In this document: positions 24,805 to 35,820 of the stretch, piece by piece
How positions within the stretch are numbered: the first letter of the stretch is position 1
How the letters are laid out: the number at the start of each line of letters is the position of its first letter
Assembly (NCBI RefSeq): GCF_037975245.1
Contig: NC_092576.1
Coordinates: 17,752,111 to 17,816,110, forward strand
Direction: 5' to 3'
DNA: 64,000 nt
DNA from: Apostichopus japonicus
Taxonomy: Eukaryota; Echinodermata; Holothuroidea; Aspidochirotida; Stichopodidae
The notes under the pieces: generated by a model
The model's database searches: none
Told to the model about the DNA's origin: nothing
What the model saw: the letters and a program-made list of their open reading frames with translations, nothing else
Position numbers and translations under genes: made by a program

Positions 24805-25665
24805 AATGAAAATCTTCATTGGTCATCTACTTTAAAGTGCTGATTTTGTATGGTTTTCTAACATTAAAGAAAGCAAGAAAAAAAAAAATCAGTGACAAAA
24901 GAAAGTATGAACTTGGAAGTTGTGATTGTTTACAAATATTTATAACTATTTTTAATTTCACAAAACAATGAGGAATAAATGAGTGCTTAATGTGGCAGTG
25001 TGTGAATATGCATGTGCTTGTGTGAAGCCTCGGTTTTCAATTACTTCAAGAAGTTGAAGAAGTTCTCAAGAAGTAGCTGTAGCTTAAAACAAGGAAAATT
25101 AGAGCTAAAGAAAGACTTACATAACATAACAACTACAAGATTAAAAAATACTTCAAATATTCATTTGACATAAAAACAGACTTAAATGAGGGGTCAGGGT
25201 GAGGAGAATGGGGAAGAGGATATGTCCCCTAATGAACAAGGAGGGTGGCCCATACATTATCCCTGCAATGTTCAGGCTAGATGAAAACATTTTGCCCCCA
25301 TAATAAATTTCACTTCATATAAAAAATGTGTAACAAACTTCACATGGGTCCCATACAGTATGTACCATTGGCAAGCGATAGTACTGATTAACTTAAATAT
25401 AATTTGTAGAAGCAGCATTTGAGCATTTTAAAAAAATGGGTGAAAGTGATCACTATTTAACCTTTCATATAACCCACATCCCCCCCCCCCTTTTGTACCA
25501 TTGGTCAATCATAGTGCTCACCAACTTTCATGATCATACAATACAATCAGTTTTTCTTATTTTTGAAAATATATATAATGTTCAAGTGAATCTGTTCAAG
25601 TATGGTGGTATAGTAACATGGCAGATGGACGGACGGATAGATGGCTAGATTAGTAGAGCTGTATA

Positions 25666-28600
25666 CTAGTTATATCTGCTCTTGTGTTGCTGGACAGCCT
25701 CCTCTTTGTCTGGATGGACATAAGAGCTTGCCAGTGGTGGTGGGGCAGAAGCTTCCTCAAGGTCTCCTATAGTGCTTCTTCCAGCCTTACACAACTGAAG
25801 TAGAGTTGATGTCAGTTTCTCTACATAACCTGCAACCCCAATAAAAAAGAATATTTATTCAAGGGGAAAAAGTAACACTGTGACTTAATGGAAAAATTTG
25901 CCTTTACATAACTTATGAAAGTTGCATTTCACTGCAAGAGGCTGTAGTTGCAGGAAAAAGTATTTACCATAAGTTGCATCGGTAAGGACCTTGGAAACAG
26001 TGGCTTGGCCTTTCTTAAACTTTGGGAACCTCATGGCAAACCTTTCTTTTCCCTCATTTGTGGTGGCTTGTGATCTGCTTGAATTTTCATTAAAATGGAG
26101 AGCAGCAAGCTGTAGTCTGAAATCAAAATTAAAGACTAACATGTGAATCATAAGAATTGAGTATGATTAAATGGCAGGTGTCTAAACACCCCTGCTCATT
26201 GTTTTGCTGAAGTATTTCCCTGGGTATAAATATTATTACTTGTGGAGAATACACTGATAATTGTCAACCCCTTATCTTCACTTTCAAACATTTCTGCTGG
26301 TTTCACAGTAAATGTAAGACTGGGAGTACATTGCTTTTACCAGAGATCATGTTTATAAAGTGGACTTAGGAAAGTGTTAGGTATGAACCATTTTGAAAAT
26401 TAAATATTGATGATGTTACTAATAAAAGACATCCATCTGTTTCCAAATATTTTAAAATTCTTAATGGGTGTTAAGGCTATGCAGCTGGTAAGTGCAATGT
26501 CTACATGAGTTAAACCTTGATGCCTAGAACTGATAAAAGTGGTACAATGTTTACCTGCTGATCATTCCATGGTAGCTGTAGTGGGTATTCTTCGGGGCAA
26601 AGTGTATAACTACACTGTGAAAGCTTTCAACGTTTGAAGTTTGATATGCAGATGACAACTGCATAACGTCTTTCTGCAAACACTTAGCAGTTATCACCTG
26701 TACCATTTTCTCACAAACTTCGGTGCCTGTTCAAAAAAAAAGGGATAGATTTTTAGTGTTGTCGTGGACACCATTTTGCATTTATTGTATATGTATAACC
26801 TTCCAATTTCTCAACGTAAGATTATCAAGAAGAGAGATGGACATCCACCCATGTTATAATAGTTACACCTATACCTAGAACCACTTACTAGGTTGCAGCC
26901 ACTTCTTCTTTCTTCCTGGTACATTTAATTCTCCATGCACACATCTTGGGAAAAGATCACTATCATGCTGGTGCACATCTTGGATGTGATTGGCAACAGA
27001 CAGCCACTTGGCCAACATCACATCACCATCACCGTCAGGTGTAGATGCTGCAACCCAGTAGAGGTGGTTGCTTACACTCTTTGCCCAGGCACCAGCTGCT
27101 GCACAGGTTTTCTTTTTCGCCAGCTTGTCAATTTTCTTACAAGTACCTGCAAAATATAAAGCAGAGTGTAATAAATTGTCCATTGCAGAAAAATCACTTT
27201 GAGGCCAAATTTTACGTAATGAAACAAAACATAGCATTGGTAGTAATCTCATCATGGATGATTACCACAATTTGTTTTATAAGTGATGGTGTAGCAATAG
27301 GAACTTGGGCAAGCTTACAAAAATTCATTGTGTATGTTGGTCACTAAACCAAGACAGAGAGTTGTTGCTGTATTAGCTTAATTGAATTTTGGCAACACCC
27401 GTAATATACCCATTTAAAAAGTGGAATAAATAGACACCTTTTGCTATGTGCCAAACATCATAGCGATGGTCAATCTCACTTTGGTCTTCCCTCATATATT
27501 TTGAAATGGAACGGTGCCTGTCTGTCACAAGAGAGTTGACCTGGAGATTTTGCCCTGCAAAGAACTGCAACCCCCGCTTCAGGCCTTCCAGTTCCATAGC
27601 ATTACTGCTGGAAACTTCATTGCTCTGTAAAAGGGAAAAAATTGCAAGGAATATGAAAGATTTGTTTCTGATTGCCTCATTTCATCAAATGTGAGCAAAA
27701 GACATAGTTGTTTAAGGTACATTTGTAGAATCAATGTAAGTTTATATCTTAAATATCAGTACCTGTACTAATTCTTGGTGAAGAACCATGTTCCAGTCAA
27801 GGTCAACGAAAGTGTAGGACCCATATTTTGCAGAGTGACCTGGGCTGTCACTCCTTCCATCTCCACCAAGGTTCACTGCCATACCGATCTCCTTCAGCCC
27901 CTCAATCATCTCCTCCTGCGACTCCCGCCAAACTCTGCTGATTGTTGGATGCAGCCAGTTCCTCTGATGCCTGTGAAATGTCCGTTTTGTAATGGCAGGA
28001 CAATACATATTTGTAAAGACCCGCAGGGTCTTTGAAGGATTTGATCCTGCAAACAGAATCCCTGCACTCATCATCAGGTTGCCATGGGGAATGTTTCCTA
28101 CTAACGTCTGGCTGTCCCAGAAGGTGATGTTGGCACACTCTTTACACCTCTGCCTGACCCTTATCATGGACCCTATAATGTTCCACACCACTGCCTCCAC
28201 AGTTCCACTGCATGCAGAACATAACTTGAAGAGCAGCAGGAGACAACTCTCCATCACCAAAAATACACGTTCTTTGGTCTCCTCAACATTTGGTTTTCTG
28301 CAGATAAAAAAGTTTTGAAAAGTTTTTTTTTTCAGACTTTCTGGCAAACCATGCACTCATCAGTACATTGGAAGTGTATGCAAAGAACAGTGTCAGGGCT
28401 ATCTATGTTTGGGATTTGGCATGTCCAAAAATTTCAGCTCCCACTCACTGAATTTGCAAAGACCACATTCAAATCACTTATAAACAATTTTATTTGATCA
28501 TTCAGACAGAATTTATATTTTTGAGGATATTTTAGAACAGCCTTTTTTCATCATGAAGGTGTGAAAAATGTCAATCAACAAAACAGGCAAAGTCCTTCAG

Positions 28601-30115
28601 AAAAAAAAAAACAGACCCTAATACTGTTCATCTATGATTTGCCAAAAGAAATGTAATTGGAGGGGAATAAATCTAGTAACAGGAAAACCATTTGCACTTT
28701 GAGAATTGCACACACCACTGTTTCATGAAAACCTTTCATATTACTTTCTTACATTAGAGCAGGCAGGTTTTGTGTGCTTGACCGAACGCATGTAAGGCTG
28801 AATTCTAAAAACCAGCAAGATCTGTTGATAATTATTACCTAACAAAACAACCCATTCATCTGCTCACACTTTTTTTTGGGTCTTTGTCTTCAATTTTCAT
28901 TTTTTCACACTTTGAGAGAGAGGATTGACTACATTGTATTTAATATAGTGAATTGAGTTAACATATATGTCATAAACTGACATGCAAATGTGAGAAAGAA
29001 GGATAATAGTTCTTACACTGGAGATGATCCAGGTCCATGATCACCACTGGGATCAGATGAATGAGAAGAAGGCTCATAAATTGGGCTTGATGGCTGGTTT
29101 GGCTCACTGGATTCTTCACTAAGTTCTGATGGTGGCTTTGTAGGGCTAACTGATAATGGAGTGGTTGGCTTGGGGGTAGCTGGCTTAGGAGTAGCTGGCT
29201 TTGGAAACTCCTCAGATGTGTGTCTGAACTCTAGTGGTGGCAGTGGGACAAAAGCACACTGAACGTATGCCTCAACATACTCTGAACGGTCTGTCTGGGT
29301 ATCTGTTCAAAAAATTGAAGGTTGAGATTTATGTACATTGCAAAATGTTTCTTACCTAACTAGACAATAATTTGCACTTACAGGGTTTGACAAACACATG
29401 GCTGCATTGGTTTTTCTTCTGTTTAACAGTTTTAGCAATGTAGTTTAGAAATCCTCAATGTCAATGTCTAATTAATGACATGAATACAACCTTGGGTCTA
29501 TTTCAAATGTCTTAACTGTCAAGCAACATGAAGTCATGTACACACCATATATGAAGTCAATCTCACATTTATTCGCTAAAACCTGCAAATCATTACCATA
29601 GAGCATATTCACAACAAAACCAATAGGGCCCACCATTGTGTCAAGTAGTATTTCAACCAACCCAAAGTTCTATAGATTCTGTGTGAATGAACCAAATTCA
29701 GGCATAAATTTCTCGGGCCCCACCCCTCATATTTAATCAGCAAAATGAAATCTGGCACTGAAAATCTTCAATTCAAACCAACCCACTGTTCTTGACATTT
29801 ACTTACATCAACACACATGTTATCTTGAGTAAATAGTACTTGAGCAAAGGAACCAAAAACTATACAGACAACAATCATCAATAGGGCATGGGCAGAGGTG
29901 ATATATTACCTTTAGACAAAAATGCAGTCTCCACGGCCAACTCATCTCTGACCTCAACGTTGACAGTATCCCTTGGTGCCACAACAATACTACTTTCACC
30001 CTAGAGATGCAAATGATAGATAAATCACTGATGAAACATTGCTCATGACTCCATTCAGTTCTTAGATATTCTGTATTTTGTGTCTATGAACACTTACATA
30101 TTATGCACACAATAA

Positions 30116-30166
<51 letters not shown>

Positions 30167-30178
30167 ATGAAACAATAA

Positions 30179-30247
<69 letters not shown>

Positions 30248-32933
30248 ATGAAATGCTATATATTCAGTGAAAATATCTGACAAAAGTGTTTTCACTAAGT
30301 AGCAAACAATACATGACTGATGAAAGTTGCATTGTTTCTGTATGCAGATTAACTCTCTCCTCTACTACACTCAACTATTCTATTATCAAGGTGACATGTT
30401 AATTTGACCCATAGATCAAAACCATTCATGACAGACTTAGCTTCCAATTCTTGCCACAACAACTAAGATGCAAGATTTATCATTAATTAGAGATTTTTCA
30501 AATTCAACACACCTATTGGAAGCAACATTTACAATACTTTTTAACTGTCATTTATGTAAGTATGACTGCAACAGAAATTTATATTGTTAAAAGAATAATT
30601 AGAAAAAAACTCACCTCTGATGATGCAATATCCATCATCAATGGTGTTGATTCCAGATGAGAGGCTTTCTTTCTTTTTATTAATTCGCGCACTGTTGGGA
30701 GTGGTTGTGCTCGAACAGACGATGGTTTTTCTGATAAACTGCTACCCCCTGCAGCTTCAAGGGTCTTCATGGTAAAGAAAAAGAACATTATTTATTAAAA
30801 TCCAATGAAGCAAGACGCAACGTACCAACATCTTAGTGATTTTCCACACATAGAAAAAGACACTCAACTCTTTCCCTACTCAATAACCCTCTTGAACTAA
30901 AATTCCCATTGCCTCATGCGAGCAACATTGTTCTGTTAAATGAAGAAAAGAAAAGAAATCTATATATGGCAATTGACACGTACAGATCATGTCTCTTTGA
31001 GTCAGGCTATTGCCAATATTTTGCCTTTAATAGCATATAAGCAACTTGCAAGTAGATACAAAAATTATTACAACAAGCAAACTGAACACAAAAATCGCTT
31101 TGAAAAATATTTGTGCCTCTGTTGTCATTTTATTCTGTTTTCTGACTGAAATCAACCCCTTTATGTGTTTGACTTCTGGTATAGAAATGAGCCCAAAAAA
31201 CTGATGCTGGCCTTAAACTGACAGCCTATGAATTCAATTGAAGGCTATCAATCGAAAATCAATCATATTTCAGCCTTCAAAGCCTTTTTCAATACAGGGT
31301 ACTAGCAGAATACTGTACATGTCATGGCATGTAAGTAAACTTTTGTTCTGTTGTAAGCTTTTGCATCTTGCTTATATTGTTGCAAATTTAGCAGATTTAT
31401 TCCTTGCAATTTACATTATCTATCGACATGACGACAAGCCCTGTCAGAATGGCCACCTTGCTAGGCCTACAGCTCAGGTTTTGGGTAGAGTGGATACTTC
31501 ACAACCTATGACTTACCCTCTATTGCCATTATATATAATCAGTTTACCACTACAAATTTACCTTGTGACAAATACATGTACGAACCAGCTGGAAATTGCT
31601 GACATCTCACAGATTTTGCTAAATTTTATAGGCTGTGGCTATTCTTACGACTAGTCGTCATAATTATTTATAAATTATTCTTATGACATCGGCGAATTCA
31701 AAGTAAATAAAGCAACTGCGCATGTAGTAGGGGTAACCCTAACTCTAACCCTCAATCCAACCCTAACCGGAAATTATTGTTACACCTGGTCATGAAAATA
31801 GTACTCCTAGTCTTAAAAGTAGCCACGTTATAGCAACTGTGCATGCGCAAAAGGGAATTATTGTCCCAACGAGTCGTAAGAATAGCCACTTTGAATTTTA
31901 TATACTGTTGGAGCCCAGCAATAGGCCTTAATCATTTTCTTAGCTACAGAAACAGATTGAAATGCTAATAGGTGGCTGCTGGAGTGCACTCTCTGTCAAT
32001 ACTCATTATTGGAAAATCCTAAATGTGTAAAATGAGCTCTATGAACCCACCGTGCTATCCTTTGGTCTCAATAAATAATGAGTTACTCACAGCACTGCAC
32101 GAAACTGTTATGTTAGGTTAGTGTAACTAGGGAAGAACAGTAGGCCCTATTCTCACACTTTTAAAACAATCCATTGTAGGCCTAGGCCATATGCCAAATA
32201 CCTTCCACCTCACAATGTAGGCTCAGCAACATCACTTCATTTCTACATAAATGATCAAGTTGAGGCTAACGCTTTCATATCCTACACCCAACATTAGGAT
32301 AGGACATGTACATAGTAAAAATATGATCATGAGAAGATACCTTGCTCAGTGATAGCTTGGACTAGGCCTATGTTACTAAATCATCATAAATGGGGTAATG
32401 ATTTGAAAGGTGGAAAACCAGCAAAGAGTTTAGTCTAGGCCTAGTCTGAATGCACTCACCCTAGCATGTTCTCTTTTCCTGAAAGCTCCACCGATCTTTC
32501 GTTTCTTCACGACCGTTTCGGCCACGAAAGAGACCGGCCCAGGGGTGGACATGGCACTGCCGCTTGGCTTGCTAGTATTACTGCCAGAACTGCTAACATC
32601 TGGCCTATCCATCGGGCTGCTTCCTTCCTGTTGCCTTGGCCTAGCCTTGCTTCCAAACAAAGTTGGCACAGCATCGTCCTTCAGCCTTCGAAGTTTATGT
32701 GGCGAAAGTCCAAATTCTGAAAACCTACTCCCCACAAATTCTTTGAAACACGTCTCATCGAAGTGTGCACTGCACAAAAACGAATAAGCAGTGGGCTGAA
32801 GCCAGTCTTTGCGGGTGTTTCTCACGGCATTTACCCAAAGTTTCCGAACGGGTTCTCTTTTGGGGAATCCATGAAGACTCACGCCGTCTTTACTGGAGTT
32901 GCTGCATCCGCCAGCGATACAAAATTTTCCCAT
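25666..32933 (-). CDS. THAP-domain DDE transposase (Kolobok type)
   Basis: Ten minus-strand exons join in frame: 32933-32460, 30764-30615, 30000-29910, 29302-29017, 28297-27763, 27624-27438, 27146-26889, 26726-26555, 26116-25968 and 25829-25666. Phases agree at every junction and the sum is exactly 822 codons (821 aa plus TAG). Residues 1-93 are a THAP zinc finger (Cys5, Cys10, Cys54, His57; Pro24, Trp33; AVPTLF box at 88-93), the DNA-binding domain that recognises transposon ends. Residues 160-330 are a Pro/Ser-rich linker. The RNase H-like core has GGDGRSDSPG (Asp480), VTDRH (Asp547), DVWH (His571) and NVESFHS (Glu694), the likely DDE triad, plus a CKEC pair. It should cut and join DNA at TTAA in the nucleus. 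No lesion is visible, so it may be active. The exon starting at 30764 has the weakest acceptor. Confidence 0.88.
26555..26726 (-). other. Transposase exon 8: likely catalytic Glu
   Basis: It holds QTSNVESFHSVVIHFAPK. The Glu is the best candidate for the third acidic residue of the DDE triad. Acceptor TTGAACAG, donor GTAAAC. Confidence 0.75.
27438..27624 (-). other. Transposase exon 6: second catalytic Asp
   Basis: It holds ELEGLKRGLQFF, LVTDRHRSI (second Asp) and YDVWHIAK. Acceptor TTTTACAG, donor GTGTCT. Confidence 0.85.
27763..28297 (-). other. Transposase exon 5: first catalytic Asp
   Basis: About 178 codons. It holds RCKECANITFW, MMSAGILFAGSNPSK and FHRHQRNWLHPTI, then GGDGRSDSPGHSAKYGSY with the first expected DDE aspartate. 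Acceptor TATCTGCAG, donor GTACTG. Confidence 0.85.
29017..29302 (-). other. Transposase exon 4: Pro/Ser/Thr-rich linker
   Basis: It contains three PKPxTP repeats (PATPKPATPKPTTP) and SSEPNQPSSP runs, a disordered spacer between the DNA-binding and catalytic parts. Acceptor TTGAACAG, donor GTAAGA. Confidence 0.75.
30120..30244. repeat. Two (TA)n tracts in a duplicated frame
   Basis: Two pure TA runs (about 44 and 62 bp) are each preceded by AATAAAACAA and followed by TTGTATGAAA, so the microsatellite and its flanks were duplicated together. They lie in a transposase intron. Confidence 0.9.
31635..31889. mobile_element. Small inverted-repeat element nested in the Kolobok intron
   Basis: GTGGCTATTCTTACGACT at the left end is repeated in inverted orientation at the right end (AGTCGTAAGAATAGCCAC), enclosing about 255 bp without coding capacity. 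It also contains a TAACCCTAAC-type telomere-like stretch at 31735-31766. I find no clear target duplication. Confidence 0.65.
32460..32933 (-). other. Transposase exon 1: THAP zinc finger
   Basis: 158 codons from ATG (32933) to a GTGAGT donor. The CIAGGC...CSAHF...AVPTLF layout is the full THAP signature. A Ser/Pro-rich stretch and a basic KKRK patch (possible nuclear signal) follow. Confidence 0.9.
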
Positions 32934-33349
32934 CGTCGGTAACAGCGGTTTAAAATGAAATCACTTTAGCTTTCAGAAACTTATTGAGTAGGGTTAATAG
33001 CCTACAAACTGATGAAATTATAGACAGGCAACTGTAGTAAAACTGAGTATGCTTAGGCCTATGTACAATATTATAATACGTCTCGTACACAAGAATACGT
33101 TTGCGTGTCTACTGTTGTTTTGTTGTTCCTGACCACTGATCTCCTGACGCGTCGCTAGGATATCGTGACTCCATCTCTGTACGTCATCTCATTTGCATAT
33201 TTGTCGCAAATTCAGCCGTTTTGAGAGTTGTGAACGGGACTTAATTAAGCTAATTAGAAAGCAGTAAGAGATGTTTTTCGTCCGAAATGATTCATAAACT
33301 TATATTATCATCCAAAGAATCACTAGTATGAATTTGAGAGGGATCTATA

Positions 33350-33365
33350 CCGTGTCACATGTCCT
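33350..33365 (-). repeat. Right terminal inverted repeat of the Kolobok element
   Basis: 16 bp, the exact complement of the left end, followed by the TTAA target copy at 33366-33369. Confidence 0.95.
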
Positions 33366-33384
33366 TTAAGCACTTTATCTGCTA

Positions 33385-33850
33385 TTGTGTGAATGTTGTA
33401 TGTGACTCACCAGGGACTGATCAGCGAGGATCAACTGTATGTGACGCATGACCAAGTGATCAGTAAAGATCAATTTTGAGTGACTCACCAGGGACTGATC
33501 AGTAAAGATCAATTGTTTGTGACTCATGACCAAGTGATCAGTAGAGATCAATGGTTAGTGATTCACCAGTGACTGATCAGTAAAGATCAGTCGCAAGTGA
33601 CTCATTTTACCCACTGATCTGCACAGATCAATTGTATGTGACTCATTACCGAGTGATCCGCACAGATCAATTGCATGTGACTCATTACTGGTTGATTAGC
33701 ACAGAACAATTTTATGTGACTCATTTTACCCACTGATTAGCAAAGATCAGTCGCAAGTGACTCATTTTACCCACTGATTAGCACAGATCAATTGGATGTG
33801 ACTCATTACTGACTGATCCACACAGATCAATTGCTTTTGACTTTCAGGGA
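33385..33850. repeat. 39-bp satellite, about 12 copies
   Basis: The core TGATCAGTAAAGATCA recurs at 33418, 33457 and 33496 and then more divergently to about 33850, each followed by AATTGTATGTGACTCA-type sequence. TGATC...GATCA in every unit can form a small hairpin. It begins within about 20-50 bp of the Kolobok right end, and scattered relics reach about 34060. Confidence 0.9.
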
Positions 33851-34885
33851 CCGATCAATATGGATTGGTTATTTGTGTCTCAATAGAGGCTGAGTTTGTT
33901 TCATGCGACTTACCAATACAATATTAGTTGTTTTCCGCCTCCCATAGACTTTTGTTTCAGGTCAATTATATGTGACATCACAGATTCGATCATTACAGAT
34001 GGTTTGCATATGACTTAACAGATTCTGATCAGTACAGATCAATCATATGTTACCTCACCCTGAAGTACTTCATTTTCTCATATTTTAAACCTCTCTAATT
34101 ATTCCAAAATGTGTTTCTTTGAATCAAAATTAAAAAAATGTGTTTGATGTCTTGAAATTCTGACTGAGGCTGACGATGGTATAAAGAAGAGTACGGATTC
34201 AGCATTGGAAGCAAACGAGATAAGAGTACTTGTCACGAGGCTTAAACACCAGAAAGAATTGTTTAAATAAAGAAATAGTTAAAAGGTTAAGGAAGACACA
34301 AACTGCAACCACCCTCTCTATAAACATATTTAGCATTTTAACTCTGAAGTTTGCATATGATAATCTTACTATTTAGAACTAAAAGCAACTTTTTTTCATG
34401 TTTCTTGAGGCTTAGATTGTTAGTGAAATATTTTTCTATCATCACCAAATAAACATTTCATTTCTGCACTGAAGATGTTTCTTGTATTTACTTTTTCTCT
34501 TGCTGATTCACACGATCGCAGACGGTGAGCTGATAGGTGTATAGGCTGGTAGTACAGAATGCAGAAACCAGTAGCCTAACACTATACCTAACGTAGCACT
34601 TTGGGACTAGCGATTCGAATCATTCGATCACTAGCACAAGTTAAACCCATTCCCCGTTTGATTATAAAGAATAATATGACGATTAAGCGAATCTACCCCA
34701 ATGATTATCATAAAAAAGGTATTTTACATTGCACTCCTGTGGGGGGGGGGTGGTGGACTGAAATGACGGCTTTTCCACTCACCCAAAAAGTATCGTCAAC
34801 TCTAAGCAAAGATGCAGTACTCTCACTTCTTCCTGAGACGATGATAGAATACGCCCAATGTGGACCCTTTATATACCATCTACAG
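33851..34885. other. Non-coding stretch
   Basis: Decayed satellite units fade out by about 34060. The rest shows no supportable gene. A poly-G run is at 34741-34750. Confidence 0.5.
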
Positions 34886-35309
34886 CAGGGTTGTCCAACC
34901 TACGGCCCGTGGGCCATAGTCCGGCCCGCCGCAGGGTTGCGTCCGGCCCGCCGCAGGGTTGCGTCCGGCCCGCCAGAGATGCTCTACGGTGCGAAATTTT
35001 AGTGAGCAGATTTATTGATAACAATTTGAAGCTATATAATCAATCATTCGAACCTTCTGGGTCCAAAAAACTGCATACAGGTCAGTTTGTGTGACACTCT
35101 CTCAGCGGAGGGGGGGGGGCGGCTGAACTTAATTCATCTGTTTTATCAGGAAGGAAAATAAATCAGTGCGCTCCGCGGGCAGTGCTCACATTTTGTTGCC
35201 TTGGGCTTCGGGCAAAAAACCGGAAAATCGAGCGTAGGGTTCATGCGGCCCCCTCCTTCATCATAATCATTCGATGCGGCCCTCCTCTGTAAAAGGTTGG
35301 ACAACCCTG
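34886..35309. mobile_element. hAT-type MITE (424 bp)
   Basis: Perfect 16-bp inverted ends CAGGGTTGTCCAACCT (34886-34901) and its complement (35294-35309). The flanking 8-mers ATCTACAG / ATCTACAT match at 7 of 8 positions, as expected for a slightly aged hAT target duplication. CpG-rich units (CCGGCCCGCCGCAGGGTTGCG type) are tandemly repeated just inside the left end. It has no coding capacity; the 133- and 78-codon frames that cross it are chance. Confidence 0.9.
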
Positions 35310-35627
35310 ATCTACATCAATGACTTAAAGGATAGCACCGAGCTCTAATAATGCAGGCGCTTCCTAGAGACTTATGGGAGAAAATATAACATGATATTGA
35401 ACCCCGACATATCAACAGCATTAGGGCAAATTAAGTCATAGTAAGGTGGGTGTTGCATCCAAGAGCAATCTACGTTTTTCCCATCTGAAATGGCTTTCTA
35501 AATTGAAAAGATTCCAAATTTGAGTTAAATTGGAAGCCACCCGACGTGAAATTTGTAATCCATACGCCCTTATAGACCTCTCCCACTATCGTGGTCGCTT
35601 AAGCGTCGTGAAAATAACTGCCTGATT

Positions 35628-35635
35628 ATTATTAA

Positions 35636-35671
<36 letters not shown>
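35628..35671. repeat. (TTA)n microsatellite
   Basis: Near-pure ATT/TTA triplet run. It makes a poly-Asn artefact in one minus-strand frame. Confidence 0.9.
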
Positions 35672-35820
35672 GATAGCTGTTTTTGTCATAAAGGCTCGGA
35701 TCAAGACTGGTTATCTTTTTTTGGCCAGCGAAGGATCTCGCTACAAGTTGCACAACATCAGAGGGGCACTTTCTCGTCCCACAACCACCGCTCGTTATGC
35801 TATAAACCGATACACACCGG

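Larger units (their letters stand above)
22220..33365. mobile_element. Kolobok-type DNA transposon, apparently full length (11.1 kb)
   Basis: The ends are a perfect 16-bp inverted repeat (AGGACATGTGACACGG on the left, its complement on the right), with TTAA immediately outside each end (22216-22219, 33366-33369). Inside are a minus-strand THAP/DDE transposase gene and a convergent plus-strand gene for a P2X7-tail-like protein. TTAA target duplications plus a THAP-domain transposase define the Kolobok superfamily. The intact inverted repeats, unmutated target site and open transposase frame suggest a geologically young insertion. Nested inside are (TA)n tracts and a smaller inverted-repeat element. 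Confidence 0.93.

Noticed and set aside
31238-31654. A 138-codon plus-strand frame
   Set aside because: It lies inside a transposase intron, overlaps a nested repeat and shows no domain.
34601-35002. A 133-codon plus-strand gene
   Set aside because: It crosses into the hAT MITE and owes its end to the CpG-rich tandem units.
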